This document shows, in pieces, positions 19,001-27,157 of a stretch of 64,000 nucleotides of DNA. Numbering within the stretch: position 1 is the first letter of the stretch; each line of letters opens with the position of its first letter. Below the pieces are notes generated by a model. That model was not told the DNA's origin, did not search any database, and was given only the letters and a program-made list of their open reading frames with translations. Source of the DNA: Pseudomonas putida S13.1.2 (lineage in GTDB: Bacteria > Pseudomonadota > Gammaproteobacteria > Pseudomonadales > Pseudomonadaceae); NCBI RefSeq assembly GCF_000498395.2, contig NZ_CP010979.1, positions 3,162,001-3,226,000 on the forward strand, in the 5' to 3' direction. The position numbers were made by a program, and so were the translations under genes.

Positions 19001-19355
19001 AGTGCAGCAGTTCCAGCAGGGTGATAGCGAAGTGTTCCTGATCAGCCTCAAGGCCGGTGGCGTGGGCTTGAACCTGACGGCCGCGGACACGGTGATCCAC
19101 TTCGACCCCTGGTGGAACCCGGCCAGCGAAAACCAGGCCACCGACCGCGCCTACCGCATTGGCCAGGACAAGCCGGTGTTCGTGTTCAAGCTGATTACCC
19201 GCGGTACGGTGGAAGAGAAGATCCAGTTGCTGCAGCAGGAAAAAGCGGCGCTGGCGGCCAGCTTGCTGGATGGCGGGCAGGCCGGGCAATGGCGCATGGG
19301 CGATGAAGAAATCGAGGCCCTGTTTGCGCCATTGCCAGGCAAGCGCGGGCGGTAA
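16038..19355 (+). CDS. SWIM zinc-finger / SNF2-family DEAD-box helicase
   Basis: A 1105-aa protein, RapA/HepA-like in its C-terminal half. A SWIM zinc finger (CDCPVGQNCKHCAAAL) lies near residues 75-92. A long region of unknown fold (about 130-620) precedes the SNF2 ATPase. Motif I is GDDMGLGKTLQALAHLLL, the DEAQ motif is VLDEAQNIKS, motif III is LTGTPMENNLGELWS. The helicase-C half has LLFSQFTSMLALI, SLKAGGVGLNLTAAD and ATDRAYRIGQDKPVFVFKL. It is a DNA translocase that probably remodels protein-DNA complexes; the specific target is unknown. Linkage to mfd suggests a role around transcription or repair, by inference. Confidence 0.9.
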   Translation: MKQDAAEMVNAYPNWTQSFSKAALQRGERYAEEGRVELEGFYGPTITANCQGSGDNHYRQSIELHVAGGRCHVHGECDCPVGQNCKHCAAALFCISDPWSNLEATQADPATLSAELQHWLSGLEQAPPKPNATEDKRGRMVCYQLNLTDDAGCALLVRKGTRTEDGIRFSRVQSLYDFLYEPPRFVTEEDTRILRLLSALNQGGGQDRGYKLKGQEGGELFQRALETGRMFYDVGFPPLHQGPVRHAEFRWVRLDNGNYRGLWYSGEEMLRCVIPLLPLYYFDLLTSEVGKVEHSLDPHVAVQLTIAPDVPEHLVVPLSHKLNALSHKVPTPTPVQEQVLDHIQPKPLLALGSLEYTAYMPKTGRMQRQMQHRAALAFSYDGLQVSGTDEKPLTRLAGSTSQRIRRQPQAELALRKALRDLGFKPATRQSKALPDSAGEMYQLPDDEAWLRFARQGLPQLRQAGWDIDIHRDFAFNLQEVDDWYASIDEAPGHEWFDLELGIVVDGQRHSLLPIVLQLLRSSPEMLRPSELARRSDDEHLLIDLNRGRLDAPALRVALPYGRIKAVMGTLGELYLHEHTAGPALRMERADAARLNDIEGLPLHWEGGQHVRDLGRRLRDARDLQVAPPAGLQASLRPYQQQGLNWLQALQEMGTGGILGDDMGLGKTLQALAHLLLEKESGRLEAPALAVMPTSLIPNWLDEAQRFAPDLRVLALHGPGRSKHFAKLHEYDLILTTYALVPRDLEHLRAQAWHVLVLDEAQNIKSSTSKAALAVCELQAGQRLCLTGTPMENNLGELWSIFHFLMPGWLGDVKRFNQDYRTPIERHGDAERLGHLVTRIRPFLLRRTKEQVATELPAKTEMVHWVELSDAQRDTYEAVRVAMDKKVRDEIARNGAARSQIVILDALLKLRQVCCDLRLVKGVESKGNQADKGKLGALLEMLDELLSEGRRVLLFSQFTSMLALIQQELEKRKIRYSLLTGDTRDRRTPVQQFQQGDSEVFLISLKAGGVGLNLTAADTVIHFDPWWNPASENQATDRAYRIGQDKPVFVFKLITRGTVEEKIQLLQQEKAALAASLLDGGQAGQWRMGDEEIEALFAPLPGKRGR

Positions 19356-19380
19356 CCCAGCATTTTGTACTGCCCATGCC

Positions 19381-19812
19381 GACCTCTTCGCGGGCATGCC
19401 CGCTCCCACAGGGACCGCACCGCTGCCGAGGGCTATGCAGTACCTGTGGGAGCAACTGTCTTCTTGTGGAGGCTGGCTTTGCCGGTGTTCGCGGCTAAAG
19501 CCGCTCCGACAGGTACAGCGTTGCCTTGAAGCTGGCGCATCACTTTGGGGCCTTCTGCATTGCCGGGGCTGCTGTGCAGCCCATCGCCGGCAAGCCGGGC
19601 TCCCACAAGTACGGTGCCAACCTCAAGCTTTGTGCTGGCCCTGTGGGAGCGGGTTCACCCGCGAAGGGACCACTACAGGTGCAACACAAACCTCAAAACC
19701 GGCGCCGCACCTGTGGGAGCGGGTTTACCCGCGAAGAGGCCAGCACAGGCACAACACCGACCTCAAAACCGGCGCTTCACCTGTGGGAGCGGGCATGCCC
19801 GCGAAGAGGCCG
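19381..19812. repeat. REP array with three 70-bp tandem units
   Basis: The gap between the helicase and nagZ is filled by REP-like palindromes. Three types are mixed: the TGTGGGAGCGGGC...GCCCGCGAAGA type, the TGTTCGCGGCTAAAGCCGCTCC type, and the ATCGCCGGCAAGCC type. CTGTGGGAGCGGG recurs at 19641, 19711 and 19781, each followed by ...CCCGCGAAG, defining a 70-bp tandem period with the spacer ACCTCAAAACCGGCGC in the last two. No coding gene is supported here. Confidence 0.85.
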
Positions 19813-19818
19813 GCGCAG

Positions 19819-20829
19819 TCAATCGACCAGCTGAGCTTCCTTCAAAGCCCCCAACGCCTCCAGCCAGCGCGGCTGCTGGCGATAATCGGTGCGCGCAAAC
19901 CCTTGCCCGCGCATCCGCGCAATCCGCGGCGATGGCTTGACCTTCATGCGCTGCGCCGCACTCAGTGCCAGCTCTGCTGCCGCCCGGTCATTGCACACCA
20001 GGCCCATGTCACAGCCCGCGCTCAACGCCGCCTCGATACGGCTGGCCGCATCACCCACCACATGCGCACCGGCCATCGACAGGTCATCACTGAAGATCAC
20101 CCCGTCAAAGCCCAGCTCGCCGCGCAGGATCTCCTGCAGCCAGCGCCGCGAGAAACCGGCTGGCTGGTTGTCAACCTGCGGGTAAATGACATGCGCCGGC
20201 ATCACCGCCGCCAGCTGCCCGCTCAGTCGCGTGAACGGCACCAGGTCAGCCTGGCGTAATTGTTCAAGGCTGCGCTCATCGGTAGGAATAGCCACATGCG
20301 AGTCAGCCTCGGCCCAGCCATGCCCCGGGAAGTGCTTGCCACAGGCCGCCATGCCAGCCGCGTTCATACCGCGGATGAACGCCCCGGCCAGTTGCGTGGC
20401 ACGCAGTGGATCACCCTCGAAGGCCCGGCTGCCGACCACGGCGCTGCGCTGATGGTCCAAGTCCAGCACCGGGGCAAAGCTGAGGTCCAGGCCAACCGCC
20501 AGCACCTCGGTTGCCATCAGCCAACCGCACTGTTCGGCCAGGTACTCAGCGTTGTCGTTGTCGACCAGCGCACGCATGGCGGGCAGGCGCACAAAACCCT
20601 GACGCAGGCGCTGCACGCGGCCGCCTTCCTGGTCTACCGCCAGAATCAGGTCGGGCCGTATGGCGCGGATCGACGCGCACAGCTCGCGCACCTGGCGCGG
20701 GCTGTCGATGTTGCGGGCAAAGATGATCAGGCCGGCCACTTCGGGTTGGCGCAGCAAGTGACGGTCTTCGGCGGTCAGCCATTTACCGGCGATATCCACC
20801 ATCAGGGAGCCTTGCAGGCTGACGGTCAT
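19819..20829 (-). CDS. nagZ: beta-N-acetylhexosaminidase NagZ
   Basis: A 336-aa cytoplasmic GH3 glucosaminidase that removes GlcNAc from anhydro-muropeptides during peptidoglycan recycling. The loop KHFPGHG (165-171) and the catalytic nucleophile D248 in VIFSDDLSM match the family. Substrate-site residues AVDQEGGRVQRL and the Arg in SRAFEGDP are present. The recycled products feed the AmpG/AmpR beta-lactamase signal in pseudomonads. ATG 20829 gives the standard length. It follows the L,D-transpeptidase gene by 10 bases, so two cell-wall genes are co-transcribed. Confidence 0.95.
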   Translation of the reverse strand: MTVSLQGSLMVDIAGKWLTAEDRHLLRQPEVAGLIIFARNIDSPRQVRELCASIRAIRPDLILAVDQEGGRVQRLRQGFVRLPAMRALVDNDNAEYLAEQCGWLMATEVLAVGLDLSFAPVLDLDHQRSAVVGSRAFEGDPLRATQLAGAFIRGMNAAGMAACGKHFPGHGWAEADSHVAIPTDERSLEQLRQADLVPFTRLSGQLAAVMPAHVIYPQVDNQPAGFSRRWLQEILRGELGFDGVIFSDDLSMAGAHVVGDAASRIEAALSAGCDMGLVCNDRAAAELALSAAQRMKVKPSPRIARMRGQGFARTDYRQQPRWLEALGALKEAQLVD

Positions 20830-20839
20830 GGGTAATCCT

Positions 20840-21364
20840 TCATTGAAGACAGAGAGAGGCCCACTGGGGGCAAGCGGCTTGTTCGATGCGCACCGGGCAA
20901 TGCACCGGCACCCGCTCGAACAGGCTTAGCAAGTCGGTGTTGCGCAGGCGTATGCAGCCATGGGACAACGCTACGCCCATGGGTTCCGTATCCGGCGTGC
21001 CGTGCAGGTAGATGTAGCGGCGGAAGGTGTCGACCGCGCCCAGGCGGTTGATACCCGGCTCACAGCCGCTAAGCCAAAGGATGCGAGTGAGTATCCAGTC
21101 GCGGCCCGGGTATTGCGCTTGCAATACCGGCGACCACACCTCACCCGTCCAGCGCCGCCCGGCCAGTACTGCAGCAAGCGGCAGGCCCGCGCCAATTTTA
21201 GCCCGCACCTGGTGCAGGCCACGCGGTGTGCAGCCCGAGCCATGGCGCTCGCCGGCACCGTTACGCGCCGTGGAAACCGGCAGGCGCACGCGCAGCTGGT
21301 CACGGGCAAAGCCATACAGGCATTGGTCGGCGAGGGAAATGTGCAGCAGGTCGAGATCGGGCAT
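20840..21364 (-). CDS. L,D-transpeptidase (YkuD domain)
   Basis: A 174-aa protein that is mostly a YkuD catalytic domain. The signature region is IYLHGTPDTEPMGVALSHGCIRLRN, with the catalytic Cys in SHGCIR. No signal peptide is visible from ATG 21364, which is unusual for an enzyme cross-linking peptidoglycan, so it may work on cytoplasmic muropeptides, be exported by another route, or have a mis-set start. No LysM or PG-binding domain is attached. Upstream of it is psrA, 40 bases away on the same strand; downstream is nagZ, suggesting a wall-recycling or remodelling role. Confidence 0.82.
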   Translation of the reverse strand: MPDLDLLHISLADQCLYGFARDQLRVRLPVSTARNGAGERHGSGCTPRGLHQVRAKIGAGLPLAAVLAGRRWTGEVWSPVLQAQYPGRDWILTRILWLSGCEPGINRLGAVDTFRRYIYLHGTPDTEPMGVALSHGCIRLRNTDLLSLFERVPVHCPVRIEQAACPQWASLCLQ

Positions 21365-21404
21365 GGGCGCTAGCTTAGCCGAAGCGCCCTGCCCCGCCCA
21401 GCCT

Positions 21405-22112
21405 TCAGGCCTTGGCGGTGATGGCGGTAGTCTTGCTGCGTGGACGCAGCTGCGCCGTGGCCATGGCCTCGTCGGTGACGCCGCTGTCGGCACGCATGCC
21501 GGCGGCCAGGAACGGTACCATCAGGCGCATCACCTGCTCGATCGAGGTGTTGATGCCGAAGTCAGTTTCGGCAATGGCCCGCAGCGCCTTGATACCGGAC
21601 ATGCTGAAGGCGGCGGCGCCGAGCATGAAGTGCACGCGCCAGAACAGCTCCAGTGGCGGAATACGCGGCGCGGCCTCGTTGACCAGCAGCATGTAGCGGC
21701 GGAACACTTTGCCGTACATGTCTTCCAGGTAACGCCGCAGGTGGCCCTGGCTCTGGCTGAAGGCCAGGCCCAAAAGGCGCATGAAGATCGACAGGTCGTT
21801 GTTGCTGCGCGGTTGCACGGCCAACGCCTGCTCCACCAGCATCTCCAGCAGCTCTTCAAGGGTGGGCTTGTGCTCCGGCTTGGCCTGGCGACGCTCCAGC
21901 TCGCGCTCGAGGCTGGCGCAGAACGGGCCGAGGAAGCGCGAGAACACCGCCTGGATCAACGCCTTTTTAGAGCCGAAGTGGTAGTTGACGGCCGCCAGGT
22001 TGACCCCGGCCTTGCTGGTAATCAGCCGCAACGAGGTCTCGGCGAACCCCCTTTCCGCGAACAGCTGCTCGGCAGCATCGAGAATGCGTTCAACGGTTTC
22101 CGATTGGGCCAT
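21405..22112 (-). CDS. psrA: TetR-family fatty-acid-responsive regulator PsrA
   Basis: A 235-aa TetR-type protein. The DNA-binding half has AEQLFAERGFAETSLRLITS followed by KAGVNLAAVNYHFGSKKALI (recognition helix). The C-terminal ligand domain contains WRVHFMLGAAAFSMSGIKAL. The sequence matches PsrA of pseudomonads, which represses its own gene and fatty-acid beta-oxidation genes and activates rpoS, with long-chain fatty acids such as oleate as inducer. Two PsrA-type operators lie just upstream of the start, supporting autoregulation. The fadBA operon lies some 5 kb away. ATG 22112 begins exactly at the conserved MAQSETVERILDAA. Confidence 0.92.
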   Translation of the reverse strand: MAQSETVERILDAAEQLFAERGFAETSLRLITSKAGVNLAAVNYHFGSKKALIQAVFSRFLGPFCASLERELERRQAKPEHKPTLEELLEMLVEQALAVQPRSNNDLSIFMRLLGLAFSQSQGHLRRYLEDMYGKVFRRYMLLVNEAAPRIPPLELFWRVHFMLGAAAFSMSGIKALRAIAETDFGINTSIEQVMRLMVPFLAAGMRADSGVTDEAMATAQLRPRSKTTAITAKA

Positions 22113-22136
22113 GACTACTCCGCGTACTCCGCCAGA

Positions 22137-22163
22137 CAAACAGGTGTTTGAAACATACGTTTC
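22137..22163. promoter_or_regulatory. two overlapping PsrA operators
   Basis: CAAAC-AGGT-GTTTG (22137-22150) and GAAAC-ATAC-GTTTC (22150-22163) are both perfect palindromes. They fit the PsrA consensus G/CAAAC-N2-4-GTTTG/C (recalled from the literature). They share base 22150, placing the dyad centres 13 bp apart. They begin 24 bases upstream of the psrA start, so they would block its promoter. Confidence 0.85.
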
Positions 22164-22281
22164 AGCCCCGCTTCTGTCAAGGCTCGGTGACCGGGCGGTC
22201 GCCATTTAAAAGCCCCAGACGGCAGGCTGCAAGCGCCACCGCCAGGTTTATTGCGCCTTTTGGCTTGCAGCGCATCCAGTA

Positions 22282-22316
22282 CTGTATATAATCCCAGTCA
22301 CTGTACAAAAAGACAG
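22282..22316 (+). promoter_or_regulatory. tandem LexA (SOS) boxes of lexA-sulA
   Basis: Two CTG-N10-CAG boxes lie head to tail: CTGTATATAATCCCAG (22282-22297) and CTGTACAAAAAGACAG (22301-22316). The second ends 10 bases before the lexA start codon. Both are AT-rich inside, as true SOS boxes are. They indicate LexA autorepression of the lexA-sulA unit. Confidence 0.93.
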
Positions 22317-22326
22317 AGCGCTCACC

Positions 22327-22935
22327 ATGTTGAAACTGACGCCACGCCAAGCCGAAATTCTCGCGTTCATCAAGCGCTGCCTCGAAGACAACGGCTTCCC
22401 GCCGACACGTGCCGAGATCGCTCAGGAGCTGGGCTTCAAGTCGCCCAACGCCGCCGAGGAGCACCTCAAGGCCCTCGCCCGCAAGGGTGCGATCGAGATG
22501 ACCCCGGGCGCCTCCCGCGGCATCCGCATCCCCGGCCTGGAAACCAAGGCAGAAGAAACCGGCCTGCCAATCATCGGCCGGGTGGCTGCCGGCGCGCCGA
22601 TCCTTGCCGAACAGCACATTGAGCAATCCTGCAATATCAACCCTGCCTTCTTCCACCCCCAGGCCGATTATTTGTTGCGCGTCCACGGCATGAGCATGAA
22701 GGACGTCGGCATCTTCGACGGCGACCTGCTGGCAGTACACACCTGCCGCGAAGCCCGCAACGGTCAGATTGTCGTGGCCCGCATCGGCGACGAAGTCACC
22801 GTCAAGCGCTTCAAGCGTGAAGGCAGCAAGGTCTGGCTGCTTGCCGAAAACCCCGAATTCGCCCCCATCGAAGTTGACCTGAAAGAACAGGAACTGGTGA
22901 TTGAGGGTTTGAGCGTCGGCGTCATTCGCCGCTGA
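22327..22935 (+). CDS. lexA: SOS repressor LexA
   Basis: A 202-aa repressor. The winged helix-turn-helix lies at about 1-68 ([20 protein letters not shown], then [20 protein letters not shown]). The self-cleavage bond is A88-G89 in [10 protein letters not shown]. The serine/lysine pair is S123 (VHGMSMKD) and K160 (VTVKRF). RecA-ssDNA stimulates cleavage, derepressing the SOS regulon. Two SOS boxes precede it, and the SulA-like gene follows after 13 bases in the same unit, the lexA-sulA arrangement of pseudomonads. A second LexA exists in P. putida by published work; this one recognises CTG-N10-CAG-type sites. Confidence 0.97.
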   Translation: MLKLTPRQAEILAFIKRCLEDNGFPPTRAEIAQELGFKSPNAAEEHLKALARKGAIEMTPGASRGIRIPGLETKAEETGLPIIGRVAAGAPILAEQHIEQSCNINPAFFHPQADYLLRVHGMSMKDVGIFDGDLLAVHTCREARNGQIVVARIGDEVTVKRFKREGSKVWLLAENPEFAPIEVDLKEQELVIEGLSVGVIRR

Positions 22936-22948
22936 TCCAGGAGGCGTC

Positions 22949-23425
22949 ATGCAGCAGTTCATTCACGCACCCGAGCAAGCCCAGTTGCCCCTGTTCGAAG
23001 CATTCCTCGCCCAGCCCGTACTACCGGGCCTGAAAGCCAGCGAACTGGCGCGCAAGAGCAACCAGCCCGAACTGTTCAGCGAATTGGCGCTGCGCGGCGC
23101 CCCTGGGCACTGCCAAAGCCTGCTGGCACCGGTACTGCGCGAGCTGAGCGAAGAGGATGAGGCCCGTTGGCTGACCCTGATCGCCCCGCCGTCGAGCCTG
23201 ACCCAGGCCTGGCTGCGCGATGCCGGCCTCAACCGTGAACGCATCCTGCTGCTGCAGCCTCGTGGCAACCAAACCCCGCTGCAACTGGCCTGCGAAGCCT
23301 TGCGCCTGGGCCTTAGCCACACGGTGGTCAGTTGGCTGGGCAACGTCAACGCCACTGCACGCCAGCAATTGCTGCGCGCCGCCAGTGTCGGAAACGCACA
23401 AAGCCTGAACATCCGCCTTGGCTGA
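22949..23425 (+). CDS. sulA: SulA-like SOS cell-division inhibitor
   Basis: A 158-aa protein with an AGGAGG ribosome-binding site ideally spaced from ATG 22949. The central part, EARWLTLIAPPSSLTQAWL, then ERILLLQPRGNQTPLQLAC and GLSHTVVSWLGNVN, matches the RecA-like fold of SulA. In enterobacteria SulA binds FtsZ and blocks division after DNA damage. Co-transcription with lexA under two LexA boxes supports the same role. A stem-loop (23399-23408 with 23429-23438) overlaps the end of the gene but lacks a T-run. Confidence 0.9.
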   Translation: MQQFIHAPEQAQLPLFEAFLAQPVLPGLKASELARKSNQPELFSELALRGAPGHCQSLLAPVLRELSEEDEARWLTLIAPPSSLTQAWLRDAGLNRERILLLQPRGNQTPLQLACEALRLGLSHTVVSWLGNVNATARQQLLRAASVGNAQSLNIRLG

Positions 23426-23475
23426 TGCTCAGGCTTTGCCTGTCATTTGAAGAAACCTGCTGCCCTGCTGCACCT

Positions 23476-23709
23476 TCAGTGCAGCACGCGCGGCCCTTCA
23501 TCACGCTCGAGCTCGCCATCCATCAGGCGCCCGGCCATCTGCACGCCAACACTGAGCATGGCCTTGGCCACTTCTACATGCTGGCCCTGCAGGAACACCT
23601 TGGCGTCTTCCGAGAAATCCAGGGTTACCAGAGAGCCCTCATCCTCGGCGCGACGCAGTTCGATGCGGCCATCAGGCAACTCGACAATTTCCAGAAAAGA
23701 CGTAGACAT
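23476..23709 (-). CDS. small conserved hypothetical protein
   Basis: A 77-aa acidic protein with no signal peptide or membrane segment. It reads like a single small beta-alpha fold: SFLEIVELPDGRIELRRAE, then LVTLDFSEDAKVFL, then a helix VEVAKAMLSVGVQMAGRLMD. GGAGAA lies 9 bases ahead of ATG 23709. The next gene on the same strand (DUF6586-type) ends 50 bases upstream, so both may be co-transcribed. I do not recognise a function. Confidence 0.75.
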   Translation of the reverse strand: MSTSFLEIVELPDGRIELRRAEDEGSLVTLDFSEDAKVFLQGQHVEVAKAMLSVGVQMAGRLMDGELERDEGPRVLH

Positions 23710-23759
23710 AAATGGCAGTTCTCCGCGAAAGGCCAGCATTGTACCAGCCGTAACAGCTA

Positions 23760-24275
23760 TCAGCACTCACTCAACGCGTCGCGGAAACGTCTCACCAGGC
23801 CCTTGAGGTTGTTGCGCCAGCTTTCCAGCTCGACACGCGACAGCGCAGCAGGCTCGCGCTCATCGAGATTGACGGCCTGGATCAGTGGCTGTGTGACGTC
23901 GGTTTTCGGCGCTTTCCTGGCGACCGGTGGTCGGAACAAATCGGCATAAGCACTGAGCATTTGCGCCAGCCACGTTTCACGCTGGCGGGCCAGCTCAAGC
24001 AGCTCGGCCACTTCCGGTATGGCGATGCCGTTCAGCGCGTCGTCGGCCAGCGCCTGCTCAACCGTTGCGACAACCGGCAGGCGGTAGAAGGCTCCGATTT
24101 CATGGCATAGGCCCAGCAGCGCGCCATACAGGTGGAACAGCGTCGACTCGCGCTCAGCCTGAACCAGGCCCTGGGCGTTCATGGCCTGGCTTTGTTCAGC
24201 CTTGGCCATGGACTCGAGGGCGAGGCCGGCGAAGAACAGTTTCTGGTTGGTGCGGGTGTAGGTTTCCTGGGCCAT
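23760..24275 (-). CDS. DUF6586-type hypothetical protein
   Basis: A 171-aa, mainly helical cytoplasmic protein. The N-terminal helix region has TRTNQKLFFAGLALESMAKA and LYGALLGLCHEIGAFYRLP. A linker with basic and polar residues (RPPVARKAPKTDVTQPLI) precedes a last helix, VELESWRNNLKGLVRRFRDA. I believe it corresponds to the DUF6586 family common in Pseudomonas, from memory. It lies upstream of the 77-aa hypothetical gene and downstream of topA on the same strand, separated from topA by a REP pair. No function can be assigned. Confidence 0.75.
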   Translation of the reverse strand: MAQETYTRTNQKLFFAGLALESMAKAEQSQAMNAQGLVQAERESTLFHLYGALLGLCHEIGAFYRLPVVATVEQALADDALNGIAIPEVAELLELARQRETWLAQMLSAYADLFRPPVARKAPKTDVTQPLIQAVNLDEREPAALSRVELESWRNNLKGLVRRFRDALSEC

Positions 24276-24328
24276 TTCTGGGCCCTCCCATCAGGCTGCA
24301 AGGCGGATACATGCATCATAAATGATTA

Positions 24329-24427
24329 GGGCCGCTTTGCGCCCCTTCGCAGCACAAGGCCGCTCCTACAAGGAATCGCGTTCTCTTGCAGGAGCGGCCT
24401 TGTGCCGCGAAGGGGCGCGCAGCGGCC
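24329..24427. repeat. REP pair of the GGAGCGGCCTTG type
   Basis: Two facing copies of the GCAGGAGCGGCCTTGTGCCG family, left arm about 24329-24381 and right arm about 24388-24427. They can fold into one long hairpin. The element sits between topA and the DUF6586-type gene. Confidence 0.85.
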
Positions 24428-24447
24428 CCAATTACAACGCTGTCAGA

Positions 24448-27057
24448 TCAGCGCTTGTCTTCAACCTTCCAGGCATTGCCGTCGTAGAAGGCCTTCCAGC
24501 CGGTCGGCTTGCCATCGACCTCGGACTGCACGTACTGCTCCTTGGTCTTGCGGCTGTAGCGGATAACCGCCGGGCGGCCTTCCGGGTCTTTCTGCGGCGC
24601 ATCGCACAGGAAGTGGTACTTCGGATCGATCTCATGCTTGTGCGGCACGATTTCAAGCACCAGCGGCGCACGGGTTTCGCGGTTTTTCGGGAACTGGCTG
24701 GCGGCCAGGAACAACCCCGAAGCACCGTCACGCAGCACGTAAGTGTCGTCGACCTTCTCGCACTTGAGCTCCGGCATGTCCACCTTGTCCATCTTCGGTG
24801 GCGCGGCCTCGCCGCTCTTGAGCAGCTTGCGGGTGTTCTTGCACGCCGGGTTGGTGCAGCCGAAGAACTTGCCAAAACGGCCGGTCTTCAACTGCATCTC
24901 GCTGCCACACTTGTCGCACTCCAGGCTCGGCCCTTCGTAACCCTTGATGCGGTAGCTGCCCTCTTCGATCTCGTAGCCAACGCAATCGGGGTTGTTACCG
25001 CAAATGTGCAGCTTGTGCTTCTCATCCAGCAGGTAGGCATCCATCGCTGTCGCGCAGATCGGGCAACGGTGCTTGCCCAGCAGCACGCGGGATTCCGATT
25101 CACCCTCGTCATCAGCGGCAATCTCATCACCCGGCACCAGGTTGACGGTGGCCTTGCAGCGCTCTTTTGGCGGCAGGCTGTAACCCGAGCAACCCAGGAA
25201 AACACCCGTGGAAGCGGTGCGGATCATCATCGGCCGGCCACATTCCTTGCACGGAATGTTGGTCATGGTCGGCTGGTTGGCGCGCATGCCGCCTTCGCTG
25301 GACTCGGCCGTCTGCAGCTTCTTGCTGAAGTCGCCGTAGAACTCGTCGAGCACGTTCTTCCAGTCACGCTCGCCCTGGGCCACGTCGTCGAGGTTCTCCT
25401 CCATGTCGGCGGTAAAGCCGTAGTCCATCAGGTTGGAGAAGCTTTCGGACAGGCGCTCGGTAACGATGTCGCCCATTTTCTCGGAATAGAAACGGCGGTT
25501 GTGCAAGGTCACATAGCCACGGTCCTGAATGGTCGAGATGATCGCCGCATAGGTCGACGGGCGACCAATGCCGCGCTTTTCCATTTCCTTGACCAGGCTG
25601 GCTTCAGTGAAGCGCGCCGGTGGCTTGGTGAAGTGCTGGCTCGGGTCGATCTGAATCAGCTTCAGCGCTTCGCCCTGGACCATCTCGGGCAGCACGTCGT
25701 CTTCGCCCGGCTTGCTCTGTTGCGGCAGCACGCGGGTATAACCGTCGAACTTGAGGATACGGCCCTTGGCACGCAGCTCGAAGTCGCCAGCAGCCACGGT
25801 GACGCTGGTGGACAGGTACTGCGCAGGCGGCATCTGGCAGGCAAGGAACTGGCGCCAGATCAGCTCGTACAGGCGCTCGGCGTCGCGCTCCATGCCACTG
25901 AGCTTGGTCGGGTGGGTATTCACATCGGAAGGACGAATCGCTTCGTGCGCTTCCTGGGCCCCTTCCTTGCTGCCGTACACCAGCGGCGCCTCCGGCAGGT
26001 ACTGTTTGCCGAATTCGCGCTCGATGTAGCTGCGCGCCATGTCCAGAGCGTCGACCGACAGGTTGGTCGAGTCGGTACGCATGTACGTGATGTAGCCGGC
26101 TTCGTACAAGCGCTGGGCCATCATCATGGTTTTTTTCACCCCGAAGCCCAAGCGGTTACTGGCCGCCTGCTGCAGGGTAGAGGTAATGAACGGCGCCGAC
26201 GGCTTGCTGCTGGTCGGGCGGTCTTCACGCTTGACCACGCTGTAGCTGGAAGCCTTGAGCTTTTCCAGCGCGGCCATGGCCTGGGCTTCGTTCAGCGGCT
26301 TGAAGGCCTCGCCCTTCTCGCGCGCCACCTCGAAACGCACCTTGGCGTTCTTGGCGGTACCGAGGTCGGCGTGGATCTCCCAGTACTCTTCCGGGATGAA
26401 TGCGCGGATTTCACGCTCGCGCTCCACCACCAGCTTCACCGCGACCGACTGCACACGGCCAGCAGACAGGCCGCGGGCAATCTTGGCCCACAACAGCGGC
26501 GAAACCATATAGCCGACCACACGGTCGAGGAAGCGCCGCGCCTGCTGGGCGTTGACCCGGTCGATGTCCAGCTCGCCCGGCTGCGAAAAGGCTTCCTGGA
26601 TCGCCTTCTTGGTAATTTCGTTGAACACCACGCGCTTGTAGCGGGTGTCGTCACCACCGATGGCCTCGCGCAGGTGCCAGGCAATGGCTTCCCCTTCGCG
26701 GTCCAAGTCGGTTGCGAGATAGATGGTGTCGGCATCTTTGGCCAGGCGACGCAGTTCTTCGATCACCTTTTCCTTGCCAGGCAGGATCTCGTACTTGGCC
26801 TTCCAGCCGTGATCCGGGTCGACGCCCATGCGTGCCACCAACTGGCGGCGGGCCTTATCTTTCGGCGACAGGGCCGGAGCCTCACCCGCGGCCTTGCCAC
26901 GCTTGGCGGCTGGCTCTTTGCTTGCGCTGGCCGAACCGCTGGTGGGGAGGTCTCGGATATGGCCGATACTCGACTTCACCACGTACTGGTTGCCCAGGTA
27001 CTTGTTGATGGTCTTGGCCTTGGCCGGGGATTCCACAATGACCAGCGATTTGCCCAT
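24448..27057 (-). CDS. topA: DNA topoisomerase I (type IA)
   Basis: An 869-aa enzyme that relaxes negative supercoils. The TOPRIM domain begins [16 protein letters not shown] (E9) and has the acidic triad in ATDLDREGE (about 116-124). The catalytic tyrosine is Y325 in [11 protein letters not shown]. Several C-terminal Cys4 zinc ribbons follow ([33 protein letters not shown]) plus a basic tail. A Ser/Ala/Lys-rich insert at residues 40-65 is a usual lineage variation. ATG 27057 starts at the conserved [13 protein letters not shown]. The DUF1653 gene lies 100 bases upstream on the same strand. Confidence 0.96.
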   Translation of the reverse strand: MGKSLVIVESPAKAKTINKYLGNQYVVKSSIGHIRDLPTSGSASASKEPAAKRGKAAGEAPALSPKDKARRQLVARMGVDPDHGWKAKYEILPGKEKVIEELRRLAKDADTIYLATDLDREGEAIAWHLREAIGGDDTRYKRVVFNEITKKAIQEAFSQPGELDIDRVNAQQARRFLDRVVGYMVSPLLWAKIARGLSAGRVQSVAVKLVVEREREIRAFIPEEYWEIHADLGTAKNAKVRFEVAREKGEAFKPLNEAQAMAALEKLKASSYSVVKREDRPTSSKPSAPFITSTLQQAASNRLGFGVKKTMMMAQRLYEAGYITYMRTDSTNLSVDALDMARSYIEREFGKQYLPEAPLVYGSKEGAQEAHEAIRPSDVNTHPTKLSGMERDAERLYELIWRQFLACQMPPAQYLSTSVTVAAGDFELRAKGRILKFDGYTRVLPQQSKPGEDDVLPEMVQGEALKLIQIDPSQHFTKPPARFTEASLVKEMEKRGIGRPSTYAAIISTIQDRGYVTLHNRRFYSEKMGDIVTERLSESFSNLMDYGFTADMEENLDDVAQGERDWKNVLDEFYGDFSKKLQTAESSEGGMRANQPTMTNIPCKECGRPMMIRTASTGVFLGCSGYSLPPKERCKATVNLVPGDEIAADDEGESESRVLLGKHRCPICATAMDAYLLDEKHKLHICGNNPDCVGYEIEEGSYRIKGYEGPSLECDKCGSEMQLKTGRFGKFFGCTNPACKNTRKLLKSGEAAPPKMDKVDMPELKCEKVDDTYVLRDGASGLFLAASQFPKNRETRAPLVLEIVPHKHEIDPKYHFLCDAPQKDPEGRPAVIRYSRKTKEQYVQSEVDGKPTGWKAFYDGNAWKVEDKR

Positions 27058-27157
27058 GGATCGGAGTATTCCTGAATCTGAAAATGAAAAACGCGTCAGG
27101 TACCAAACGCGGCACCGCTATATATAGTGGCAAAAGTGTGAGGTCAAGCTCGGCTGA

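Noticed and set aside
19641..19812. Evenly spaced repeats that might look like a CRISPR array
   Set aside because: The repeats are palindromic REP elements, the 70-bp units carry near-identical spacers, and no cas gene is nearby.
24322..27075. 917-aa open frame on the plus strand across topA
   Set aside because: The opposite strand encodes a complete topoisomerase I with all catalytic motifs; the plus-strand frame has no recognisable domain.
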